From assembly GCA_937125395.1 (NCBI GenBank), contig CAKZLI010000023.1:62001-126000 (forward strand): a stretch of DNA of 64,000 bases. The letters are read 5' to 3'. The notes beneath the pieces were generated by a model. The model made no database searches. It was not told where the DNA came from and saw only the letters and a list, made by a program, of their open reading frames with translations. Within the stretch, counting starts at the first letter, position 1. Every line of letters starts with the position of its first letter. Of the stretch, positions 21,109 to 29,256 are shown piece by piece. Position numbers and translations under genes: made by a program. The stretch is from an uncultured Glaciecola sp. (GTDB lineage: Bacteria > Pseudomonadota > Gammaproteobacteria > Enterobacterales > Alteromonadaceae).

Positions 21109-22350
21109 TTAGTCTTTAGGTACATTGGCAAAATCCAATGTCACGTTAGTACCGACTGTCATATTTTTTACATTCACTACGATACCGAATTTATCACATA
21201 GCCTCTGCACAATAGTTAAACCAACGCCAAAACCTATCGGCTTTTCAAATCCCTCAGAACTCCCCTTGTCAGATACAATAATAGCATGGTTAGATAACTC
21301 TACAATGACTTGATTCTTGTTACTATAGACAAAGGCATTAGTGACAAGATTACGAAGCACAACCTGTAATACCTCTGCTGGCACAGGTGCAGTGAACGGC
21401 TCCTTAATGTTCAAAAGGATATTTTTACTCTCTATCTGCATGCTTTCAGCACTTGTCTCTTTCAGCTCTACTAAGACAGCTTCAGTGTTACAGTTATAAA
21501 GACAAGTCTTAACCCCATCATCCTCTTTAGCCAGCCACAATACCCCATTTACCAACGCCTGCATTTCTATCGCAACTTTAAACAAACGACTCAAAGCTTC
21601 TTGTTTATGTTCTTGTGATTGGGTTTGTTGCATAACTTCCAGAGCCCCAAAAAAAACAGTGAGAGGCGTGCGTAATTCATGACTTATATCTTGGTTTAAT
21701 TGTTTCTCCCTAGATATTAAGTCTAACTGATGTTGAACTGATAAATTATATCCGCTAATTAGCTCATTAAGCTCAAAAATCGAAACCTTATTGTGTTTAA
21801 CCTGATACGTGCCTAGCTGTCGATTACCTGAAACAAAATCAGAAAAAGCGGTGATTGGCGCAGCAATACATGCCACTGCTCGACGTTGGAAGCAAATTGC
21901 AACACCAATAATTATCAAGCCGCCAAACACAATATATTGAAGAATATCAATGATATGACTAGTGGCTTGGATATAAAACTGCGTTTGAAAAACCAAAACC
22001 ACCTGAGTGCCACTCGCAAGCTGCATGCGTTTAGCATGAACAGGTTGGTTATCAGGCGTCCTAAGCTCTCTTATGGTTCTATCTGACTGTTTGAACGCAT
22101 CTTGCAAATAGCTTGGCAAAGCGCTTAATCCATAGAGAGTGAAATGACTAGATGTTGTTTGATTGTATGCTTCCATAGTCAACGCATTAGATGCCGTGTC
22201 TGCTTCAACGTTCAACATACTAATTAAAATTTTATCCTCTAAATCATAGGCGGAAATAACTATCAAGATTGCGTAAAATACAAAAGCGACACCCCCAAGA
22301 CTAAAAAGGTTATAAGTGATTAGGCTTTTCAATGATAGCGTTTTCAACAT
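21109..22350 (-). CDS. Sensor histidine kinase
   Basis: 413 residues. TM1 (about 11-33), a periplasmic loop of about 120 residues, TM2 (about 150-172), a HAMP-like linker, HisKA with His224 (NQDISHELRTPLTVF), then an HATPase with NLVTNAFVY (N box) and GFGVGLTIVQRL. The start is ATG 22350, which overlaps the regulator stop as TAATG with GGAGGG six bases upstream; the longer frame from 22377 would overlap the regulator. It is the third gene of a hydrolase-regulator-kinase operon. The signal is unknown. The ATP lid is short but key motifs remain. Confidence 0.85.
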   Translation of the reverse strand: MLKTLSLKSLITYNLFSLGGVAFVFYAILIVISAYDLEDKILISMLNVEADTASNALTMEAYNQTTSSHFTLYGLSALPSYLQDAFKQSDRTIRELRTPDNQPVHAKRMQLASGTQVVLVFQTQFYIQATSHIIDILQYIVFGGLIIIGVAICFQRRAVACIAAPITAFSDFVSGNRQLGTYQVKHNKVSIFELNELISGYNLSVQHQLDLISREKQLNQDISHELRTPLTVFFGALEVMQQTQSQEHKQEALSRLFKVAIEMQALVNGVLWLAKEDDGVKTCLYNCNTEAVLVELKETSAESMQIESKNILLNIKEPFTAPVPAEVLQVVLRNLVTNAFVYSNKNQVIVELSNHAIIVSDKGSSEGFEKPIGFGVGLTIVQRLCDKFGIVVNVKNMTVGTNVTLDFANVPKD

Positions 22351-23030
22351 TAGCCCTCCGTATTTTGACGCAAGCAATATAAGTTTGGACGCGAAAAATA
22401 AATACCAATATTCCCATCATTTTCTTTAAGCGCGTTTCTTATATTATAAATATGAGTTCGAAGCGACTGTTTGCCTGTGGCTCTGTCTCCCCATAATTGA
22501 AAACACAATTCAGATTGTTCGAGCGTCTTAGGGTATACGCTTGCCAATAGCCATAATATCTTGTGCTCAAAATGACGAAACTTATGGTTATTTATATTGA
22601 TTTTCACTGTAAAACTGTCTCGATTGATTTCGAGATTTCCAATCTGTTTAGCCTGGAGCATTGCAACCACTGGACGTCTTGCAAGTGATTCTATGCGCAT
22701 AGCGAGCTCTCGCATCGCAAATGGCTTAACTAAATAATCATCTGCTCCCGCATCAAAACCCTTAACTTTGTCATCGAGACTATCCCTTGCCGTCAACATA
22801 ATAATAGGCGTCAAATATTGACTCGCTTTGCGATAGCGTTTGCAAACTTCAAACCCGTCTAGGCTGGGCATCATAATATCAAGAACGATGAGGTCATAGC
22901 GGTTTTGCAAACTCAGTCTTAACCCTGAGTGGCCTTCATAAGCAAAATCTAGATGCCAACCTCGACCACTAAAAAAAGCGTCAATGTTGGCACAAATATC
23001 AACATTGTCTTCTATCACTAATATTCTCAT
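22350..23030 (-). CDS. OmpR/PhoB-family response regulator
   Basis: 226 residues. The receiver domain has acidic residues Glu7/Asp8, phospho-acceptor Asp51 (LIVLDIMMPSLDG), a Thr switch in MLTARD and the conserved Lys in VKPFAMREL. The C-terminal winged-helix domain (about 125-222) shows KILWLLA and the recognition region TGKQSLRTHIYNIRNAL. It is partnered with the downstream kinase through a one-base stop/start overlap. It begins three bases after the stop of the alpha/beta hydrolase, so that hydrolase is probably in the same transcript. Confidence 0.9.
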   Translation of the reverse strand: MRILVIEDNVDICANIDAFFSGRGWHLDFAYEGHSGLRLSLQNRYDLIVLDIMMPSLDGFEVCKRYRKASQYLTPIIMLTARDSLDDKVKGFDAGADDYLVKPFAMRELAMRIESLARRPVVAMLQAKQIGNLEINRDSFTVKININNHKFRHFEHKILWLLASVYPKTLEQSELCFQLWGDRATGKQSLRTHIYNIRNALKENDGNIGIYFSRPNLYCLRQNTEG

Positions 23031-23033
23031 AAG

Positions 23034-23990
23034 TTATTTTTGTTCAAACCACGTTAATAGTTGCTCAGTGTAACCTTCAGGTAATATATGTCCTGAATCA
23101 AATGTAACATGATGTTTATTAGTCGAACTAACACGTTCAAAAAGCAACTGATTTTGGCGCACCGCGGCATAGCCATCATTATTAGCACTTAACAACCATA
23201 CTTTTTGATCTGTCATATTTTCAACGAAATTAATAGGCGCTACCTTTGCTACCTTATTATCCAGATTTGGCGGCACAATAGAAATCACGGAGCCGACTCT
23301 CGGGTCGGTCGCAGCTAATAAAAGACTGACCTGCCCCCCCATAGAATAGCCTGCCAGCGTAATATCGGTTGGACCAAACAGTTCTTCAAGCCCATTGATG
23401 AGATGTTTATAATCTAATACTGTGTCTACTACCATTCCTTCATAGTAACTGCGCTCCCCCCAATAATTCATACTATTCATAACTTTACTCAGAGGCATAT
23501 CTGTTTTTTTGCGCGTGCCATGGAACCGAGCATCTATGGCGACCAAAACGTGATTCGATGCGAGTGCCATAGCCCCAATATCATTCACTTGAGTTACTGT
23601 ATCGCGCCCCTTGAACGAACCCTGCCACCATCTCAAATAATTTCTACCCATTGCTGATACACCAATAAAAACAGAGGTAGTCTCGTTCATGTGTTTGATA
23701 CGCCAATCTTCCAATGTCATTTGACTAGGTAACTCTAACCTACCTTCGACATATTCACCGTCATAACTAGTAAATGTTATTTTATATTGCCTAGGAGCCA
23801 GCTTCGTTAGGGTCAGTGTGGGCACAAAATCGGCATGTTGCAGGTAGGTTTTTTGCTTCTCTTGTTGAGTTAACGTGTAAGGCTTAAGACTGATAAACTG
23901 CCACCAAATTAACGGAAGAATAGCGCAGAGCAGTAATGCGATTGATAACGTAATTTTGAGTTTCCGATTAAATGTAAATATTCTTTTCAT
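23034..23990 (-). CDS. Membrane-anchored alpha/beta hydrolase
   Basis: 318 residues. A single N-terminal signal anchor (LKITLSIALLLCAILPLIWW) suggests a periplasm-facing protein. The catalytic fold features are the nucleophile elbow GYSMGGQV, a likely acid in SANNDGYAA and the catalytic His in FDSGHILPEGY. An acyl-peptidase/acetyl-xylan-esterase-like layout is suggested by DARFHGTRKK, but the substrate is not identifiable. The ATG at 23990 with GAAGAG six bases upstream is preferred over the TTG at 24008. It is the first gene of a tight operon with a two-component system, an uncommon arrangement. Confidence 0.78.
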   Translation of the reverse strand: MKRIFTFNRKLKITLSIALLLCAILPLIWWQFISLKPYTLTQQEKQKTYLQHADFVPTLTLTKLAPRQYKITFTSYDGEYVEGRLELPSQMTLEDWRIKHMNETTSVFIGVSAMGRNYLRWWQGSFKGRDTVTQVNDIGAMALASNHVLVAIDARFHGTRKKTDMPLSKVMNSMNYWGERSYYEGMVVDTVLDYKHLINGLEELFGPTDITLAGYSMGGQVSLLLAATDPRVGSVISIVPPNLDNKVAKVAPINFVENMTDQKVWLLSANNDGYAAVRQNQLLFERVSSTNKHHVTFDSGHILPEGYTEQLLTWFEQK

Positions 23991-24060
23991 GATGTTCTCT
24001 TCAAGCAAGTGAAATACAAAATTACCTGAGCAACTGTCAATCGATAGTCAAATTCCAGTA

Positions 24061-24086
24061 GAAAGTAAAACCCCTCCGAGGAGGGG
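24061..24086 (-). terminator. Rho-independent terminator after amtB
   Basis: The stem CCCCTC-CGAG-GAGGGG (24071-24086) is followed on the minus strand by TTTTACTTTC (24070-24061). It lies 52 bases after the amtB stop. Confidence 0.75.
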
Positions 24087-24137
24087 CGATAAAGTCAACA
24101 TTAATTGTCTGTTAAATGTGTGGAGTCGAACGAATAT

Positions 24138-25382
24138 TTACTTCGCGCTAGTAAAGTCAGGGTAAGCTTCTAAACCGCACTCACTGATATCAACACCTTG
24201 ATATTCTTCTTCGGCAGTCACTCGAATACCCATCGTTGCTTTCAGCACTAACCACACGACTGTGCTTGTGCCAAACACCCAGACGAATATTGTGGCTGCA
24301 CCAATGAGTTGACCCGAAAAGCTAGCCCCATCATTAGTAATAGGCACGAGTAACAACCCTAATAAACCCACAGTACCGTGGACTGAAATTGCACCTACTG
24401 GATCATCAATCTTTAACTTTTCAAGTGTTAAGATACTAACTACCACTAACATGCCCCCCATCGCACCAAACAACGTTGCTTGTAATGGTGTTGGCGTGGA
24501 TGGCTCTGCAGTAATAGCAACGAGACCCGCTAAAGCACCATTTAATGCCATGGTTAAATCCGCTTTGCCAAACAAAGTACGCGCGAGAAGTAAAGCGGCA
24601 ATCAGACCACCGGCAGCAGCGGCATTGGTGTTCATGAATACCACGGCGACTAAGTTTGCACTTTCTACTGTTGCCGTTGCTAAAACAGATCCACCGTTAA
24701 AACCAAACCACCCCATCCACAAAATAAACGTACCTAATGTCGCTAAGGGTAAGTTTGAACCTGGGATCGCATTGACTTTACCGTCTTTGGTATATTTACC
24801 TTTTCGCGCACCGAGGATTAATACACCGGCAATTGCAGCAGATGCACCTGCCATGTGAACAATGCCTGAGCCAGCAAAATCAGAAAAACCTAAATCACCC
24901 AATGTATACAAGCCAAATACCGCTTGGCTTCCCCAGGTCCATGCACCCGACAGCGGATAGATAAACCCTGTCATCACAACGGCAAATGTCAAAAACGTCC
25001 ACAACTTCATCCGCTCAGCAACTGCACCTGATACGATAGACATTGCCGTTGCTACAAATACGACTTGGAAAAAGAAATCCGCAGAAGGGGCATAGGTGGC
25101 TGCATCTTCGGTGACACCGGTTGCGCCATCAGATAGGATGCCACTAAGGAACAAGGTAACGTCACTACCACCATACATGATGCTATATCCACAAATCATA
25201 TACATAGTACAAGCGATCGCATAAAGGGCGACGTTTTTAGTTAAAATTTCAGTGGTGTTTTTAGAGCGAACCAAGCCTGCTTCTAACATGGCAAACCCTG
25301 CTGCCATCCACATGACAAATGCGCCACAAACCAAAAAATAAAACGTATCCAGAGCGTAACTTAGTTCAAATGTTGTTTCCAT
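24138..25382 (-). CDS. amtB: Ammonium transporter
   Basis: 414 residues with 11 transmembrane helices in the inner membrane; trimeric ammonium channel used under nitrogen limitation. The two pore histidines are visible in GSGIVHMAGASAA and ISVHGTVGLLGL. The N-terminus starts straight into helix 1 (TFYFLVCGAFVMWMAAGFAM) without the signal peptide of E. coli AmtB, as in many marine homologues. AAGGAGAAG precedes the ATG. It follows glnK by 11 bases in the standard glnK-amtB operon, and GlnK binding would close the channel when nitrogen is plentiful. Confidence 0.95.
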   Translation of the reverse strand: METTFELSYALDTFYFLVCGAFVMWMAAGFAMLEAGLVRSKNTTEILTKNVALYAIACTMYMICGYSIMYGGSDVTLFLSGILSDGATGVTEDAATYAPSADFFFQVVFVATAMSIVSGAVAERMKLWTFLTFAVVMTGFIYPLSGAWTWGSQAVFGLYTLGDLGFSDFAGSGIVHMAGASAAIAGVLILGARKGKYTKDGKVNAIPGSNLPLATLGTFILWMGWFGFNGGSVLATATVESANLVAVVFMNTNAAAAGGLIAALLLARTLFGKADLTMALNGALAGLVAITAEPSTPTPLQATLFGAMGGMLVVVSILTLEKLKIDDPVGAISVHGTVGLLGLLLVPITNDGASFSGQLIGAATIFVWVFGTSTVVWLVLKATMGIRVTAEEEYQGVDISECGLEAYPDFTSAK

Positions 25383-25393
25383 GGTGCTTCTCC

Positions 25394-25780
<387 letters not shown>

Positions 25781-25788
25781 TTATGTAA

Positions 25789-25806
25789 CTTCAATCTTTA
25801 TGCCAA
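25789..25806 (-). promoter_or_regulatory. Sigma-54-type promoter of glnK-amtB
   Basis: On the minus strand the sequence is TTGGCATAAAGATTGAAG. GG and GA are separated by 10 bases, the spacing of sigma-54 -24/-12 elements (consensus GG-N10-GC, so one deviation at -12). It lies about 57 bases before the glnK start. Confidence 0.65.
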
Positions 25807-25870
25807 TCAATAAATAACTTTAAAAATCAATCTCTTGATAATAATTCATGCTAGAATTTTGAATTTAGCA

Positions 25871-25917
25871 TGCACCACATAATGACAAAACACATCCAAT
25901 TGCACTTATTTAGTGCG
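25871..25917. promoter_or_regulatory. NtrC-like enhancer sites upstream of glnK
   Basis: TGCACTTATTTAGTGCG (25901-25917) matches the NtrC dyad TGCACYA-N3-TRGTGCA at all but two positions. A second half-site, TGCACCA, starts at 25871. The two are 30 bp apart (about three helical turns) and lie roughly 90-135 bp upstream of the expected transcription start, like the enhancer pair of enteric glnA. Confidence 0.6.
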
Positions 25918-25976
25918 TGGTATTGAGGAAAATGGGCGTGATCATTGACTGAACTTATTTCGCCAAAAGGCATCAT

Positions 25977-26723
25977 ATGGCTATGCATAATCAGAGTGAA
26001 TTAACGCAAATCAATATTGAAATATTGCAAGGTGTAAGTGCGCCTTGCGTATTTGAATCGGTGCGTTTACCACCTAATAAAAAAGTAACTTGGTGGCACA
26101 TAATCAGTCTATCTGTATTAGCTCATGCCATGTTAATCGCGGGGTTGATGTTAACGCCATTTGCACCGACCCCAAGCCAATTACTTGAACCTGCATTGAC
26201 GAATATTATTCAAGCGCGAATGATAATACCGCCCCAAGCGAACCCAGCAGTTCAGCCAACACCAGCACCGACAGTGAATGACAATGCTGCTGTGGATGCG
26301 GTTGAGGTTACAGATGCGGTTGAGGTTAAAGACATATCGACGGGCGCTGTCAATGCACCAATCCCTATCACGCCGGTGTTAACAGCCACACAGCAAACGC
26401 AAGCAATCAATAAGTATTTTGCACAGTTTAACCAACAGCAACAAAACAATGTCAGTCAAATGGCAGCACAAGCACATGCCAAGAATGTCATCAGTCCTGC
26501 GTTATTCAAAGCGCCAAAGGCCCTTTCGAGCGATGCGCAAGATGCAAGAACATTGTATAAAGCGAAGATTGATGTGGATTGTGCCAGCGGGTTCAATAGT
26601 GCATTAGCTATTATCAGCCAATTTACGATCCAAGCAGTCGTGTGTCAGGACAAAGGCAATATTGATGAATTTATCCAACGAAGATTAAACAAGGACAAGG
26701 ATAAAGACAAAGACAGAAACTGA
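25977..26723 (+). CDS. Uncharacterised single-pass membrane protein with charged KD-repeat tail
   Basis: 248 residues; not recognised. A short cytoplasmic N-terminus (about 45 residues) is followed by one transmembrane helix (HIISLSVLAHAMLIAGLML), a Pro/Ala/Val-rich linker and a periplasmic C-terminal part with two cysteines (VDCASGF and AVVCQDKG) that could pair. The overall shape recalls TonB-like or divisome membrane-anchored proteins, but no TonB C-terminal motif is seen. An 18-base tandem repeat (26295-26330) encodes DAVEVT/DAVEVK. The tail ends KDKDKDKDRN. AAAAGG six bases before the ATG supports the start. It is divergent from glnK and convergent with mrcB (10-base gap). Confidence 0.7.
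   Translation: MAMHNQSELTQINIEILQGVSAPCVFESVRLPPNKKVTWWHIISLSVLAHAMLIAGLMLTPFAPTPSQLLEPALTNIIQARMIIPPQANPAVQPTPAPTVNDNAAVDAVEVTDAVEVKDISTGAVNAPIPITPVLTATQQTQAINKYFAQFNQQQQNNVSQMAAQAHAKNVISPALFKAPKALSSDAQDARTLYKAKIDVDCASGFNSALAIISQFTIQAVVCQDKGNIDEFIQRRLNKDKDKDKDRN
26295..26330 (+). repeat. 18-bp tandem duplication inside a coding region
   Basis: Two consecutive copies: GATGCGGTTGAGGTTACA and GATGCGGTTGAGGTTAAA. They differ at one base and keep the frame, duplicating six residues in the linker of the membrane protein. Confidence 0.9.
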
Positions 26724-26733
26724 CGATGGGCAC

Positions 26734-29034
26734 TTATCCAAAGATTTTTTGCCACCACGTTTTTTTCTTAGCTTTAACGGGGACAGGCTTAGCGACCACA
26801 TTCCCAGTACAACTGAGCACTTGCTCACTGAGTCCTAGGCTTATTGCTGGTAATGAAATACTCCCTGGACAACCAGCCATCATCTGCTTACCCGTTTGTG
26901 CATTAAAATGCGCAATCTCTAAACCCGTTGGAAATCGTCTCGATAAGGATTTAGGTTCCATTTTCTGCTGAAAATCAATGTAGACTTGCATCGCACCACT
27001 GCTACCGCTTAACCCAGTCGGTGCATTGTCATCATCCCCTACCCAAATACTTGCGAGTAATTGACGATCAAACCCGGCAAACCAGCTATCTCGGTAATCA
27101 TTGGTAGTACCTGTTTTACCTGCCAAATTAATCGTTGGAAAGCGTTGACCTAAGCGCTTGGCCGTGCCATTTTTGGTGACCTTATGCAGTGCATAATTTA
27201 TCAGATAGGCAACTTGGGGGCTGATTCTTTGTTCGCTGTAATCACTATGCTGCCAGACTAATTGATTATTCGATGACAAAATCGCACTGACTGCATGAAT
27301 TGGGCGATACACACCATTATTAGCAATCGTTTGATACATCTGATTAACTTGTAATGCTGATAAGTTCACCGCTCCCAATGAAATAGCAGGCAAAGCAGGA
27401 ATAGGCTCTTCAATACCTAAATCCATTAACGTTTCAACCAATGTGTTAATACCGGTATCCAATGCCACTTGCACAGCAGGTACATTATGCGAATACGTCA
27501 ATGCATCTAATAAGCGTACTTCGCCACGAAACTGATTATCGGCATTACGCGGCTGCCAATCTTGACCATTAGGATCTTCTATTACAATGGGTTCATCTGC
27601 TAATAGCGTGGCTAAATGATAACGTTCCGGTTGCTGCAACGCATTAATGTAGATAGCTGGTTTTACTAATGAACCGATTGAACGCCGTGCATCAACCGCA
27701 CGATTAAAACCACGGGTATTAGGGATCGCATCCCCTATCATTGCTCTAATGCCACCGCTACTTATATCAGTTAGCACCATTGAGCCTTGTAATGACGGTA
27801 ATGAGCGACGCTCACTGATTTGCTTAACACGCTGGCTTAATGCCTGTTCAGCGCGGCGCTGGGCGTTGATATCCAAAGTAGTAAACACTTTTAGCCCAGA
27901 CTGACGAAGACTCGGATCGGCTAATACAGTTGATAATTCCCGGCTGACTTGGTCCATAAACGCAGGATGTTGCCCACTTGCCAAGCTCGCAACACGTGTC
28001 ACTGTTAATGGTGTATCAAGAGCTGCCAAGTAGGAGGCTTTATCGATTTTGTTAGCATCAAACAATATCTTTAAGACCAAATCACGACGTGTTTTAGAAC
28101 GCTCTGGGGCACGACGTGGATTGTAGTAAGAGGGCCCCTTGAGTAACCCAACTAAAGTTGCCATTTCAGGAAGGTTTAATTCATTTACTGGGCGGTCAAA
28201 ATAAAAATGCGAACCTAAACCAAATCCATGCACCGCTTTGCCACCATTTTGCCCAACAAATACTTCATTCATATAGGCTTGAATAATCGCTTCTTTGCTA
28301 TATCGAGCATCAATCACTAAGGCCATCAACGCTTCTTTGATTTTGCGGGTGTAGGATTGTTCGCGTGACAGATATAGGTTTTTAACCAACTGCTGGGTTA
28401 ACGTTGAGCCACCTTGGACTTTTTTACCGGCGGCAACATTGGCCAACAATGCACGGGCGATTGCAATGGGATTGACTCCCCAATGTGAATAAAAATTGCG
28501 GTCCTCAACCAGAATTAATGCCTCTACAAATAAATCTGGCACATCATTCAGACTCACTAGCATGCGGTCTTCACGTTTACCTGAGACTAAGCGTGTCACC
28601 AACCATGGCTCAAAGCGCATCTTGGATAAGGTTTGCTTAGTCGCCAAATCGGTTATCGAAGTGATCCGCGATCCTGTCCAGCGGATCCTAACTTTACGAT
28701 CAGACACATCACCATCGGCAAAATCAAAGGCACGCCGATGCACGACGATGGAAGTTTGACCCACTGAATACTCCCCTACCGATTGCGTGGTAGGCTGGCG
28801 GCGATAACCAAGTAACACCAACTCATCGATGATTTCTTTTTGGGTGATTTCTTGATTTGTAGTAAAGGTTAAAGGTCGAGCATAAATCTGCGCAGGTACT
28901 TGCCATTTATTTCCAGAAAAATGCGGTTTGATCAGCGCATCTAAATACAACATATAAGCCGCTATTAATGTGACGAGCACAATCAAAAATGGCCAAAAAT
29001 GCGATTTAATCCAAGAATATGCGTATTTAAGCAA
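26734..29034 (-). CDS. mrcB: Penicillin-binding protein 1B
   Basis: 766 residues. Bifunctional peptidoglycan synthase anchored by one N-terminal helix (FLIVLVTLIAAYMLYL). A UB2H-like region (about 60-150; LpoB docking in E. coli) precedes the GT51 glycosyltransferase (EDRNFYSHWGVNP with catalytic Glu, QGGSTLTQQLVKNLYL) and the transpeptidase domain with SLVK (SxxK Ser), SHN and KTGTTNDYRDSWF. The start is TTG 29034, preceded by AGGA eight bases upstream; no ATG occurs before the membrane helix. It is a single gene, convergent with the unknown membrane protein and divergent from phaC. Confidence 0.94.
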   Translation of the reverse strand: MLKYAYSWIKSHFWPFLIVLVTLIAAYMLYLDALIKPHFSGNKWQVPAQIYARPLTFTTNQEITQKEIIDELVLLGYRRQPTTQSVGEYSVGQTSIVVHRRAFDFADGDVSDRKVRIRWTGSRITSITDLATKQTLSKMRFEPWLVTRLVSGKREDRMLVSLNDVPDLFVEALILVEDRNFYSHWGVNPIAIARALLANVAAGKKVQGGSTLTQQLVKNLYLSREQSYTRKIKEALMALVIDARYSKEAIIQAYMNEVFVGQNGGKAVHGFGLGSHFYFDRPVNELNLPEMATLVGLLKGPSYYNPRRAPERSKTRRDLVLKILFDANKIDKASYLAALDTPLTVTRVASLASGQHPAFMDQVSRELSTVLADPSLRQSGLKVFTTLDINAQRRAEQALSQRVKQISERRSLPSLQGSMVLTDISSGGIRAMIGDAIPNTRGFNRAVDARRSIGSLVKPAIYINALQQPERYHLATLLADEPIVIEDPNGQDWQPRNADNQFRGEVRLLDALTYSHNVPAVQVALDTGINTLVETLMDLGIEEPIPALPAISLGAVNLSALQVNQMYQTIANNGVYRPIHAVSAILSSNNQLVWQHSDYSEQRISPQVAYLINYALHKVTKNGTAKRLGQRFPTINLAGKTGTTNDYRDSWFAGFDRQLLASIWVGDDDNAPTGLSGSSGAMQVYIDFQQKMEPKSLSRRFPTGLEIAHFNAQTGKQMMAGCPGSISLPAISLGLSEQVLSCTGNVVAKPVPVKAKKKTWWQKIFG

Positions 29035-29256
29035 ACTATTTTCCTACTAAATAAAAAATGTTTCGAGCCAATGTCATTTTGCGAAGTAACCAAATCCAAA
29101 GGGATGCAAACAAGTTTTAACAACTGCCTACATTTTGTTCACTTAATGCTAACAGGATTTGTCTACCATTCTAGTCTTATTGCTGTAGACAAGCTATCTA
29201 ACACTTTCTATTATGGTTAAATATTGACCACACAATCACATAGACAAGGATCGACC

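Noticed and set aside
21109..24008. Hydrolase/two-component cluster as a horizontally acquired island
   Set aside because: The codon use looks slightly different by eye, but there are no integrase, repeats or tRNA at the edges, and I cannot compute composition here.
24451..24858. 135-codon plus-strand frame inside amtB
   Set aside because: Complement of a conserved transporter gene; its Pro/Ala/Lys-rich content is what antisense of Gly/Ala membrane helices gives.
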